In this document: piece by piece, positions 47,721-60,403 of the stretch
Layout: each line of letters starts with the position of its first letter
Position numbering within the stretch: the stretch's first letter is position 1
From: Aquarana catesbeiana
Lineage: Eukaryota; Chordata; Amphibia; Anura; Ranidae
Direction of reading: 5' to 3'
DNA length: 64,000 nt
Assembly: GCF_042186555.1 (NCBI RefSeq)
Contig: NC_133333.1
Coordinates: 63,669,628 to 63,733,627 of the forward strand
The notes under the pieces: model-generated
The model's input: the letters and a program-made list of their open reading frames with translations, nothing else
The model's database searches: none
What the model was told of the DNA's origin: nothing
Program-made: the position numbers and the translations under genes

Positions 47721-47831
47721 TTTTTGAAAAAAAAATTATTTTTGAAAAAAAAAATTTCGTTTAAAAAATAAATAAATAATTTTTGAAAAAAAATAATTCA
47801 TTTTTGAAAAAAAAAAACTTTTGAAAAAAAT

Positions 47832-49462
47832 GTTCAGCTCTTTCAGCTAATGATGGGACTTCAACTTTTTTACTACTATTTATACTTTTTAAAATATTAA
47901 GCTTTTTAACACTTTTCACAGTTACTCCAGCCACTCCAACCACACAACAGTTACTCAAGCCACTCCACCCAGTTACTCCGCTCACTCCAGTTGTAGAGGC
48001 AAGAACACTTTTCACAATTTCCCCAGAAATTGTACCTTTTCTAGTTATTATTATTATAGCCAAATTTACCACCCTAACTCCTCCCACAGTTTTTACACTA
48101 CATAGACAAGTAATATACCAAAACGTGCGGATTGTTCCCGAATGGTGTGCTATTATTTTGTGGAACGTTTCGGTGAATGGTTCATGAAATATCGTAGTTT
48201 TTGCGTCAAAATTGGTCCCATAGGAATTAATGGGGAAACTAGAGTGGGAGGTGACAAAAGCTGAAAAATCAGAACATGATTTCTAAACTGCCGCCACTCC
48301 CTCATTTTCAAGCCCACCTATACAAATCTTATATCAAAACGTTCAGCTATCCCTGCTGCCACTAAACATGTCCACGGCTAAGCCATAGTCCTGATAGTTT
48401 TCACAATATGACCATTTGTTTGCAACTCACACCGTCCATTGACATTCATTGAAACTACACTCTAGCCCCTTCAAATTTGAAGGGCAATTTCTAAACTGTG
48501 ACCGTGCCTTCAATTTTAATATTTCAGAGACATACTATATATAAAAATCTATGTCTGGGTCTTGTGATTCTCACAATATAAAGATCTTCGCTGTAGGATT
48601 TATAGTTTTTAAAATACGGCCATTTGAATTAGTGCACAGTTACTACAGCTGTCATGGTCCTGTCTATTGTGTATTGAGCAGTATTTGTGAAGCATAAACA
48701 GGGCATGAGCATTGCTTTGAAACAGTCGTTGTAAACACAAGATGCTGAGACACCCCAAATGCATGTGAATTCATCTGCTAGACTTGATAATGCTTGTAGA
48801 CTCCTCCCACAGTTTTTACACTACAGAGACAAGTAATATGCCGAAATGTGCGGATTGTTCCCAATTGGTGTGCTATTACTTTGTGGAACGTTTCGCCGAA
48901 TGGTCCACGAAATATCGTCGTTTTTGCGATGAAATTGGTCCCATAGGAATGAATGGCGAAATGTTCAATGTCATTTAATTGGTGTGCTATTACTTTGTGG
49001 AACTTTGTGAAAAGCTGAAAAATACCATCCGGCCTCAATGTCATTTAATTGGTGTGCTATTACTTTGTGTAACGTTTCGCCGAATGGTTCACGAAATATC
49101 GTCATTTTTACAGTGAAATTGGTTCCATAGGAATGAATGGCAAAATAATCAAAACTAGAGTGGGAGGTGACAAAAGCTGACAACCCCATGATCAGCCAAA
49201 ACATTATGACCGCCCCATGAAAAAAAAAATATTTTTGAAAAAAAAAAAATCATTTTTGAAAAAAAAAAAAAAACATTTTTGAAAAAAAAATTAATTTTTG
49301 AAAAAAAAATCATTTTTGAAAAAAAAAATTAATTTTTGAAAAAAAATCATTTTTGAAAAAAAAATCATTTAAAAAAAATCATTAAAAAAAAAATCATTTT
49401 TGAAAAAAATTTTTTTTTTAAAAATTCATAATTTTTGAAAAAAAAAAATTTTTGAAAAAAAT
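47832..49462. repeat. Array unit U18 (type A), third member of trio 2
   Basis: 1,631 bp, duplicate of U15 with an unoccupied CTCCAGCC site. Endonuclease-tail remnant 48628-48692. The A-rich tract (49220-49462) is rearranged relative to U15. Confidence 0.82.
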
Positions 49463-51233
49463 GTTCAGCTCTTTCAGCTAATGATGGGACTTCAACTTTT
49501 TTACTACTATTTATACTTTTTAAAATATTAAGCTTTTTAACACTTTTCACAGTTACTCAAGCCACTCCACACAGTTACTCCGCCCACTCCAGTTGTAGAG
49601 GCAAGAACACTTTCACAATTTCCCCAGAAATTGTAGCTTTTCTAGTTCTTATTATTATTATAGCCAAATTTACCACCCTAACTCCTCCCACAGTTTTTAC
49701 ACTACATAGACAAGTAATATACCGAAACGTGCGGATTGTTCCCGAATGGTGTGCTATTATTTTGTGGAACGTTTCGCCAAATGGTTCACGAAATATCGTC
49801 ATTTTTGCGGCGAAATTGGTCCCATAGGAATGAATGGGGAAACTAGAGTGGGAGGTGACAAAAACTGAAAAATCAGAACATGATTTCTAAACTGCTGCCA
49901 CTCCCTCATTTTCAAGCCCACCTACACAAATCTTATATCAAAACGTTCAGCTATCCCTGCTGCCACTAAACATGTCCACGGCTAAGCCATAGTCCTGATA
50001 GTTTTCACAATATGACCATTTGTTTGCAACTCACGCCGTCCATTGACATTCATTGAAACTACACTCTAGCCCCTTCAAATTTGAAGGGCAATTTCTAAAC
50101 TGCGACCGTGCCTCCATTTTTAATATTTCAGAGACATACTATACATCAAAATCTAGGTCTGGGTCTTGTGATTCTCACAATATAAAGATCTTCGCTGTAG
50201 GATTTATAGTTTTTAAAATACGGCCATTTGAATTACTGCATAGTTACTACATCTATCATGGTCCTGTGTACTGTGTATGGAGCAGTATTTGTGAAGCATA
50301 AAAAGGGCATGAGCGTTGCTAGGAAACAGTGGTTGTAAACACAAGATGCTGAGACCCCCCAAATGCATGTGACTTCATCTGCTAGACTTGATAATGCTTG
50401 TAGACTCCTCCCACTGTTTTTACACTACAGAGACAAGTAATATACCGAAACGTGCGGATTGTTCCCGATTGGTGTGCTATTACTTTGTGGAACGTTTCAC
50501 CGAATGGTTCACGAAATATCGTAGTTTTTGCAGCGAAATTGGTCCCATAGGATGAATGGCGAAATGATCAATGTCATTTAATTGGTGTGCTATTACTTTG
50601 TGGAACTTTTTTCGCCGAATGGTTCACGAAATATCGTCGTTTTTGCGGCAATATTGGTCCCATAGGAATGAATGGTGAAATGTTCAATGTCATTTAATTG
50701 GTGTGCTATTACCTTGTGGAACTTTGTGAAAAGCTGAAATATACCAGTATGAATCCGGAATCAATGTCATTTAATTGGTGTGCTATTACTTTCTGGAACG
50801 TTTCGCCGAATGGTTTACGAAATATTGTCATTTTTGCAACAAAATTGGTCCCATAGGAATGAATGGCGAAATGTTCAAAACTAGAGTGGGAGGTGACAAA
50901 ATCTGACAACCCAATGATCAGCCAAAACATTATGACCGCCCCATTAAAAAAAAATATTTTTGAAAAAAAAAATCATTTTTGAAAAAAAATTCATTTTTGA
51001 AAAAAAATAATTCATTTTTGAAAAAAAAAATCATTTTTGAAAAAAAAAAATACATTTTTTAAAAGAAAAAATTATTTTTGAAAAAAAAAAAAAATCATTT
51101 TTGAAAAAAAAAAAAATCATTTTTGAAAAAAAAAAAATCATTTTTGAAAAAAAATAATTCATTTAAAAAAAAAAAAATTATTTTTGAAAAAAAAATAACT
51201 TTTTGAAAAAAAAAAATTACTTTTGAAAAAAAT
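49463..51233. repeat. Array unit U19 (type A), first member of trio 3
   Basis: 1,771 bp, like U13/U16 but with the full 'gcgttgctaggaaacagtgg' block that those two have shortened. Endonuclease-tail remnant 50232-50298. Four subrepeats at about 50465-50880. A-rich tract 50945-51233. Confidence 0.8.
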
Positions 51234-51420
51234 GTTCAGCTCTTTCAGCTAATGATGGAACTATTTTACTACTATTTATAGTTTTTCAAATATTAAGCTT
51301 TTTAACACTTTTCACAGTTACTCAAGCCACTCCAACCCACCCAGTTACTCCGCCCACTCCAGTTGTAGAGGCAAGAACACTTTTACAATTTCCCCAGAAA
51401 TTGTAGCTTTTCTAGTTATT

Positions 51421-51835
51421 AAGTGTTCTTGCATAGCAAGACCACTTACTGTTACCTCACATTTATATTATTATTATTCTTATTAAGTGTTCTTGCATAG
51501 CAAGACCACTTACTGTTATCTCACATATATATTATTATTCTTATTAAGTGTTCTTGCATAGCAAGACCACTTACTGTTATCTCACATATATATTATTAAG
51601 TGTTCTTGCATAGCAAGACCACTTACTGTTATCTCACATATATATTATTAAGTGTTCTTGCATAGCAAGACCACTTACTGTTATCTCACATATATATTAT
51701 TATTCTTATTATTATTAAGTGTTCTTGCATAGCAAGACCACTTACTGTTATCTCACATATATTATTATTATTATTAAGTGTTCTTGCATAGCAAGACCAC
51801 TTACTGTTATCTCACATATATATTATTCTTATTAT
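51421..51835. repeat. Hairpin array, 7 copies
   Basis: Copies start at 51421, 51485, 51546, 51598, 51650, 51717 and 51776. Spacers between copies are 'actgttatctcacatatata' followed by TTATTA/TTATTC runs of 5 to 20 nt. Confidence 0.92.
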
Positions 51836-52592
51836 TATTATAGCCAAATTTACCACCCTAACTCCTCCCACAGTTTTTACACTACATAGACAAGTAATAT
51901 ACCGAAACGTGCGGATTGTTCCCGAATGGTGTGCTATTACTTTGTGGAACGTTTCGCCGAATGGTTCACGAAATATCGTAGTTTTTGCGGCGAAATTGGT
52001 CCCATAGGAATGAATGGGGAAACTAGAGTGGGAGATGGCAAAAGCTGGAAAATCAGAACATGATTTCTAAACTGCCGCCACTCCCTCATTTTCAAGCCCA
52101 CCTACACAAATCTTATATCAAAACGTTCAGCTATCCCTGCTGCCACTAAACATGTCCACGGCTAAGCCATAGTCCTGATAGTTTTCACAATATGACCATT
52201 TGTTTGCAACTCACACCGTCCATTGACATTCATTGAAACTACACTCTAGCCCCTTCAAATTTGAAGGGCAATTTCTAAACTGCGACTGTGCCTCCATTTT
52301 TAATATTTCAGAGACATACTATACATCAAAATCTAGGTCTGGGTCTTGTGATTCTCACAATATAAAGATCTTCACTGTAGGATTTATAGTTTTTGAGAAA
52401 AAGCTTTTTGTTTAGAGGTCATTTCAGGAAAATTTAGCCATTAATCAGAGTGTACTGTGTTTGTTTTGTTGCCATGGTTACCAAAGCTTCTGTTATACAC
52501 AGGGGGGGAGGTGGCTGGAGCATCTCAGCTCTGATTACAGAGCCCGGGGGAGGGGACAGACACACCATGTACTGATTTATAATAGAGGAATA

Positions 52593-53020
52593 TGATGGGG
52601 CAGTTTTGATAGGGCAATTCTGATGGATCAGTTTTAATGGGGCAATTATGACGGGGCAGTTTTGATGGTGGCAATATGATGGGGCAGTTTTGGTGGGGCA
52701 ATTATGATGGGGCAGTTTTGATGGTGGCAATATGATGGGGCAGTTTTGATAGGGCAATTCTGATGGGGCAGTTTTGATGGTGGCAATATGATGGGGCAAT
52801 TCTGATGGGGCAGTTTTGATGGTGGCAATATGATGGGGCTGTTTTGATAGGGCAATTCTGATGGGGCAGTTTTGATGGTGGCAATATGATGGGGCAGTTT
52901 TGATGGGGCAATTCTGATGGGGCAGTTTTGATGGGGCAATTCTGATGGGGCAGTTTTGATGGTGGCAATATGATGGGGCAGTTTTGATGGGACAATTCTG
53001 ATGGGGTAGTTTTGATGGCA
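52593..53020. repeat. 14-bp minisatellite in U20
   Basis: About 30 copies. Relative to U14 it lacks an internal segment of about 84 bp (six repeats) near its left end. Confidence 0.88.
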
Positions 53021-53128
53021 GTTTTTGAAAAAAAAATTATTTTTGAAAAAAAAAATGTCGTTTAAAAAAAAAAAATTTTTGAAAAAAAATAATTCATTTT
53101 TGAAAAAAAAAAAACTTTTGAAAAAAAT

Positions 53129-54906
53129 GTTCAGCTCTTTCAGCTAATGATGGGACTTCAACTTTTTTACTACTATTTATACTTTTTAAAATATTAAGCT
53201 TTTTAACACTTTTCACAGTTACTCCAGCCACTCCAACCACACAACAGTTACTCAAGCCACTCCACCCAGTTACTCCGCTCACTCCAGTTGTAGAGGCAAG
53301 AACATTTTTCACAATTTCCCCAGAAATTGTACCTTTTCTAGTTCTTCTTATTATTATTATAGCCAAATTTACCACCCTAACTCCTCCCACAGTTTTTACA
53401 CTACATAGACAATTAATATACTGAAACGTGCGGATTGTTCCCGAATGGTGTGCTATTATTTTGTGGAACGTTTCGCCAAATGGTTCACGAAATATCGTCA
53501 TTTTTGCGGCGAAATTGGTCCAATAGGAATGAATGGGGAAACTAGAGTGGGAGGTGACAAAAGCTGAAAAATCAGAACATGATTTCTAAACTGCCGCCAC
53601 TCCCTCATTTTCAAGCCCACCTACACAAATCTTATATCAAAACGTTCAGCTATCCCTGCTGCCACTAAACATGTCCACGGCTAAGCCATAGTCCTGATAG
53701 TTTTCACAATATGACCATTTGTTTGCAACTCACACCGTCCATTGACATTCATTGAAACTACACTCTAGCCCCTTCAAATTTGAAGGGCAATTTCTAAACT
53801 GCGACCGTGCCTTCAATTTTAATATTTCAGAGACATACTATACATCAAAATCTGGGTCTTGTGATTCTCACAATATAAAGATCTTCGCTGTAGGATTTAT
53901 AGTTTTTAAAATACGGCCATTTGAATTACTGCATAGTTACTACATCTATCATGGTCCTGTGTACTGTGTATGGAGCAGTATTTGTGAAGCATAAACAGGG
54001 CATGAGCGTTGCTAGGAAACAGTGGTAAACACAAGATGCTGAGACACCCCAAATGCACGTGACTTCATCTGCTAGACTTGATAATGCTTGTAGACTCCTC
54101 CCACAGTTTTTACACTACAGAGACAAGTAATATACCGAAACGTGCGGATTGTTCCCGATTGGTGTGCTATTACTTTGTGGAACGTTTCACCGAATGGTTC
54201 ATGAAATATCGTAGTTTTTGCGGCGAAATTGGTCCCATAGGAATGTATGGCGAAATGTTCAATGTCATTTAATTGGTGTGCTATTACTTTGTGGAACTTT
54301 TTTCGCCGAATGGTTCACGAAATATCGTCATTTTTGCGGCAATATTGGTACCATAGGAATGAATGGTGAAATGTTCAATGTCATTTAATTGGTGTGCTAT
54401 TACCTTGTGGAACTTTGTGAAAAGCTCAAATATACCAGTGTGAATCCGGAATCAATGTCATTTAATTGGTGTGCTATTACTTTCTGGAAAGTTTCGCCGA
54501 ATGGTTCACGAAATATCGTCGTTTTTGTGACGAAATTGGTCCCATAGGAATGAATGGCGAAATGTTCAAAACTAGAGTGGGAGGTGACAAAAGCTGACAA
54601 CCCCATGATCAGCCAAAACATTATGACCGCAACATAAAAATAAAATATTTTTTTAAAAAAAAAAAATTATTTTTGAAAAAAAATTCATTTTTGAAAAAAA
54701 ATAATTCATTTTTGAAAAAAAAAATACATTTTTTAAAAGAAAAAATTATTTTTGAAAAAAAAAAAAAATCATTTTTGAAAAAAAAAAAATCATTTTTGAA
54801 AAAAAAATCATTTTTGCAAAAAAATAATTCATTTTTAAAAAAAAAAAAATTATTTTTGAAAAAAAAATTACTTTTTGAAAAAAAACAAATTACTTTTGAA
54901 AAAAAT
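53129..54906. repeat. Array unit U21 (type A), third member of trio 3
   Basis: 1,778 bp with no hairpin ('ctagttcttcttattattatt' at the site). The conserved block has a 6-bp deletion ('aaaatctgggtcttg'). Endonuclease-tail remnant 53925-53991, subrepeats at about 54150-54570, A-rich tract 54634-54906. Confidence 0.8.
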
Positions 54907-56903
54907 GTTCAGCTCTTTCAGCTAATGATGGAACTATTTTACTACTATTTATACTTTTTAAAATATTAAGCTTTTTAACACTTTTCACAGTTACTCAAGC
55001 CACTCCACCCCACCCAGTTACTCCGCCCACTCCAGTTGTAGAGGCAAGAACACTTTTACAATTTCCCCAGAAATTGTAGCTTTTCTAGTTATTAAGTGTT
55101 CTTGCATAGCAAGACCACTTACTGTTACCTCACATATATATTATTATTATTCTTATTAAGTGTTCTTGCATATCAAGACCACTTACTGTTATCTCACATA
55201 TATATTATTATTCCTTATTAAGTGTTCTTGCATAGCAAGACCACTTACTGTTATCTCACATATATATTATTAAGTGTTCTTGCATAGCAAGACCACTTAC
55301 TGTTATCTCACATATATATTATTCTTATTATTATTATAGCCAAATTTACCACCCTAACTCCTCCCACAGTTTTTACACTACATAGACAATTAATATACTG
55401 AAACGTGCAGATTGTTCCCGAATGGTGTGCTATTATTTTGTGGAACGTTTCGCCGAATGGTTCACGAAATATTGTCATTTTTGCGGCGAAATTGGTCCCA
55501 TAGGAATGAATGGGGAAACTAGAGTGGGAGGTGACAAAAGCTGAAAAATCAGAACATGATTTCTAAACTGCCACCACTCCCTCATTTTCAAGCCCACCTA
55601 CACAAATCTTATATCAAAACGTTCAGCTATCCCTGCTGCCACTAAACATGTCCACGGCTAAGCCATAGTCTTGATAGTTTTCACAATATGACCATTTGTT
55701 TGCAACTCACACCGTCCATTGACATTCCTTGAAACTACACTCAAGGCCCTTCAAATTTGAAGGGCAATTTCTAAACTGCGACCGTGCCTTCAATTTTAAT
55801 ATTTCAGAGACATACTATACATCAAAATCTAGGTCTAGGTCTTGTGATTCTCACAATATAAAGATCTTCGCTGTAGGATTTATAGTTTTTAAAATACGGC
55901 CATTTGAATTACTGCATAGTTACTACATCTATCATGGTCCTGTGTACTGTGTATGGAGCAGTATTTGTGAAGCATAAACAGGGCATGAGCGTTGCTAGGA
56001 AACAGTGGTAAACACAAGATGCTGAGACACCCCAAATGCATGTGACTTCATCTGCTAGACTTGATAATGCTTGTAGACTCCTCCCACAGTTTTTACACTA
56101 CAGAGACAAGTAATATACCGAAACGTGCGGATTGTTCCCGATTGGTGTGCTATTACTTTGTGGAATGTTTCACCGAATGGTTCACGAAATATCGTAGTTT
56201 TTGCGGCGAAATTGGTCCCATAGGAATGTATGGCGAAATGTTCAATGTCATTTAATTGGTGTGCTATTACTTTGTGGAACTTTTTTCGCCGAATGGTTCA
56301 CGAAATATCGTCATTTTTGTGGCAATATTGGTCCCATAGGAATGAATGGTGAAATGTTCAATGTCATTTAATTGGTGTGCTATTACCTTGTGGAACTTTG
56401 TGAAAAGCTCAAATATACCAGTGTGAATCCGGAATCAATGTCATTTAATTGGTGTGCTATTACTTTCTGGAACGTTTCGCCGAATGGTTCACGAAATATC
56501 GTCGTTTTTGCGACGAAATTGGTCCCATAGGAATGAATGGCGAAATGTTCAAAACTAGAGTGGGAGGTGACAAAAGCTGACAACCCCATGATCAGCCAAA
56601 ACATTATGACCGCCCCATAAAAAAAAAATATTTTTGAAAAAAAAAATCATTTTTGAAAAAAAATTCATTTTTGAAAAAAAATAATTCATTTTTGAAAAAA
56701 AAAATCATTTTTGAAAAAAAAAATACATTTTTTAAAAGAAAAAGTTATTTTTGAAAAAAAAAAAAAAATCATTTTTGAAAAAAAAAAATCATTTTTGAAA
56801 AAAAAATCATTTTTGCAAAAAAATAATTCATTTTTAAAAAAAAAAAATTATTTTTGAAAAAAAAATTACTTTTTGAAAAAAAAAAATTACTTTTGAAAAA
56901 AAT
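54907..56903. repeat. Array unit U22 (type A), first member of trio 4
   Basis: 1,997 bp. Four hairpin copies, unusual for a type-A unit, followed by a type-A right half with the tail remnant 55908-55974, four subrepeats, and an A-rich tract 56619-56903. Confidence 0.8.
55094..55322. repeat. Hairpin array, 4 copies
   Basis: Copies at 55094, 55158, 55220 and 55272. The second reads 'catatcaagacc', which breaks one stem pair. Confidence 0.9.
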
Positions 56904-57090
56904 GTTCAGCTCTTTCAGCTAATGATGGAACTATTTTACTACTATTTATACTTTTTAAAATATTAAGCTTTTTAACACTTTTCACAGTTACTCAAGCCAC
57001 TCCACCCCACCCAGTTACTCCGCCCACTCCAGTTGTTGAGGCAAGAACACTTTTACAATTTCCCCAGAAATTGTAGCTTTTCTAGTTATT

Positions 57091-57320
57091 AAGTGTTCTT
57101 GCATAGCAAGACCACTTACTGTTACCTCACATATATATTATTATTATTCTTATTAAGTGTTCTTGCATAGCAAGACCACTTACTGTTATCTCACATATAT
57201 ATTATTATTCTTATTAAGTGTTCTTGCATAGCAAGACCACTAACTGTTATCTCACATATATATTATTAAGTGTTCTTGCATAGCAAGACCACTTACTGTT
57301 ATCTCACATATATATTATTC
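57091..57320. repeat. Hairpin array, 4 copies
   Basis: Copies at 57091, 57155, 57216 and 57268. Spacing matches the U22 array almost base for base, so U22 and U23 share one recent origin for this segment. Confidence 0.9.
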
Positions 57321-58088
57321 TTCTTATTATTATTATAGCCAAATTTACCACCCTAACTCCTCCCACAGTTTTTACACTACATAGACAATTAATATACTGA
57401 AACGTGCGGATTGTTCCCGAATGGTGTGCTATTATTTTGTGGAACGTTTCGCCGAATGGTTCACAAAATATCGTCATTTTTGCGGCGAAATTGGTCCCAT
57501 AGGAATGAATGGGGAAACTAGAGTGGGAGGTGACAAAAGCTGAAAAATCAGAACATGATTTCTAAACTGCCGCCACTCCCTCATTTTCAAGCCCACCTAC
57601 ACAAATCTTATATCAGAACGTTCAGCTATCCCTGCTGCCACTAAACATGTCCACGGCTAAGCCATAGTCCTGATAGTTTTCACAATATGACCATTTGTTT
57701 GCAACTCACACCGTCCATTGACATTCATTGAAACTACACTCTAGCCCCTTCAAATTTGAAGGGCAATTTCTAAACTGCGACTGTGCCTCCATTTTTAATA
57801 TTTCAGAGACATACTATACATCAAAATCTAGGTCTGGGTCTTGTGATTCTCACAATATAAAGATCTTCACTGTAGGATTTATAGTTTTTGAGAAAAAGCT
57901 TTTTGTTTAGAGGTCATTTCAGGAAAATTTAGCCATTAATCAGAGTGTACTGTGTTTGTTTTGTTGCCATGGTTACCAAAGCTTCTGTTATACACAGGGG
58001 GGGAGGTGGCTGGAGCATCTCAGCTCTGATTACAGAGCCCGGGGGAGGGGACAGACACACCATGTACTGATTTATAATAGAGGAATAT

Positions 58089-58500
58089 GATGGGGCAGTT
58101 TTGATAGGGCAATTCTGATGGGGCAGTTTTAATGGGGCAATTATGACGGGGCAGTTTTGATGGTGGCAATATGATGGGGCAGTTTTGGTGGGGCAATTAT
58201 GATGGGGCAGTTTTGATGGTGGCAATATGATGGGGCAGTTTTGATAGGGCAATTCTGATGGGGCAGTTTTGATGGTGGCAATATGATGGGGCAATTCTGA
58301 TGGGGCAGTTTTGATGGTGGCAATATGATGGGGCTGTTTTGATAGGGCAATTCTGATGGGGCAGTTTTGATGGTGGCAATATGATGGGGCAGTTTTGATG
58401 GGGCAATTCTGATGGGGCAGTTTTGATGGGGCAATTCTGATGGGGCAGTTTTGATGGGGCAATTCTGATGGTACAATTCTGATGGGGTGGTTTTGATGGC
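58089..58500. repeat. 14-bp minisatellite in U23
   Basis: About 29 copies. The right end carries divergent variants (GATGGTACAATTCT, GATGGGGTGGTTTT). Confidence 0.88.
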
Positions 58501-58609
58501 AGTTTTTGAAAAAAAAATTATTTTTGAAAAAAAAAATTTTGTTTAAAAAAAAAAAATTTTTGAAAAAAAATAATTCATTTTTGAAAAAAAAAAAACTTTT
58601 GAAAAAAAT

Positions 58610-60403
58610 GTTCAGCTCTTTCAGCTAATGATGGGACTTCAACTTTTTTACTACTATTTATACTTTTTAAAATATTAAGCTTTTTAACACTTTTCACAGT
58701 TACTCCAGCCACTCCAACCACACAACAGTTACTCAAGCTACTCCACCCAGTTACTCCGCTCACTCCAGTTGTAGAGGCAAGAACACTTTTCACAATTTCC
58801 CCAGAAATTGTACCTTTTCTAGTTCTTCTTATTATTTTTATAGCCAAATTTACCACCCTAACTCCTCCCACAGTTTTTACACTACATAGACAATTAATAT
58901 ACTGAAACGTGCGGATTGTTCCCGAATGGTGTGCTATTATTTTGTGGAACGTTTCGCCAAATGGTTCACGAAATATCGTCATTTTTGCGGCGAAATTGGT
59001 CCAATAGGAATGAATGGGGAAACTAGAGTGGGAGGTGACAAAAGCTGAAAAATCAGAACATGATTTCTAAACTGCCGCCACTCCCTCATTTTCAAGCCCA
59101 CCTACACAAATCTTATATCAAAACGTTCAGCTATCCCTGCTGCCACTAAACATGTCCACGGCTAAGCCATAGTCCTGATAGTTTTCACAATATGACCATT
59201 TGTTTGCAACTCACACCGTCCATTGACATTCATTGAAACTACACTCTAGCCCCTTCAAATTTGAAGGGCAATTTCTAAACTGCGACCGTGCCTTCAATTT
59301 TAATATTTCAGAGACATACTATACATCAAAATCTGGGTCTTGTGATTCTCACAATATAAAGATCTTCACTGTAGGATTTATAGTTTTTAAAATACGGCCA
59401 TTTGAATTACTGCATAGTTACTACATCTATCATGGTCCTGTGTACTGTGTATGGAGCAGTATTTGTGAAGCATAAACAGGGCATGAGCGTTGCTAGGAAA
59501 CAGTGGTAAACACAAGATGCTGAGACACCCCAAATGCATGTGACTTCATCTGCTAGACTTGATAATGCTTGTAGACTCCTCCCACAGTTTTTACACTACA
59601 GAGACAAGTAATATACCGAAACGTGCGGATTGTTCCCGATTGGTGTGCTATTACTTTGTGGAACGTTTCACCGAATGGTTCATGAAATATCGTAGTTTTT
59701 GCGGCGAAATTGGTCCCATAGGAATGTATGGCGAAATGTTCAATGTCATTTAATTGGTGTGCTATTACTTTGTGGAACTTTTTTCGCCGAATGGTTCACG
59801 AAATATCGTCATTTTTGCGGCAATATTGGTCCCATAGGAATTAATGGTGAAATGTTCAATGTCATTTAATTGGTGTGCTATTACCTTGTGGAACTTTGTG
59901 AAAAGCTCAAATATACCAGTGTGAATCCGGAATCAATGTCATTTAATTGGTGTGCTATTACTTTCTGGAACGTTTCGCCGAATGGTTCACGAAATATTGT
60001 CGTTTTTGCGACGAAATTGGTCCCATAGGAATGAATGGCGAAATGTTCAAAACTAGAGTGGGAGGTGACAAAAGCTGACAACCCCATGATCAGCCAAAAC
60101 ATTATGACCGCCCCATAAAAAAAAAAAAAATTAAAAAAAAAAAAAATCATTTTTGAAAAAAAATTCATTTTTGAAAAAAAATAATTCATTTTTGAAAAAA
60201 AAAATCATTTTTGAAAAAAAAAAATACATTTTTTAAAAGAAAAAATTATTTTTGAAAAAAAAAAAATCATTTTTGAAAAAAAAAAAATCATTTTTGAAAA
60301 AAAAATCATTTTTGCAAAAAAATAATTCATTTTTAAAAAAAAAAAATTATTTTTGAAAAAACAATTACTTTTTGAAAAAAAAAAAATTACTTTTGAAAAA
60401 AAT
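58610..60403. repeat. Array unit U24 (type A), third member of trio 4
   Basis: 1,794 bp, near-identical to U21 (offset 5,481), including the 6-bp deletion in the conserved block. Tail remnant 59406-59472, A-rich tract 60116-60403. Confidence 0.82.

Larger units (their letters stand above)
46148..47831. repeat. Array unit U17 (type B2), second member of trio 2
   Basis: 1,684 bp, near-identical copy of U14 (offset 5,076-5,077). Two hairpin copies, B module at about 47029-47195, 14-bp minisatellite 47209-47720, A-rich tract 47726-47831. Confidence 0.82.
51234..53128. repeat. Array unit U20 (type B2), second member of trio 3
   Basis: 1,895 bp. Seven hairpin copies, the most in the window. B module at about 52412-52580, minisatellite 52593-53020 shorter than in U14/U17, A-rich tract 53027-53128. 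Confidence 0.82.
56904..58609. repeat. Array unit U23 (type B2), second member of trio 4
   Basis: 1,706 bp. Four hairpin copies, B module at about 57907-58075, minisatellite 58089-58500, A-rich tract 58506-58609. Confidence 0.82.
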
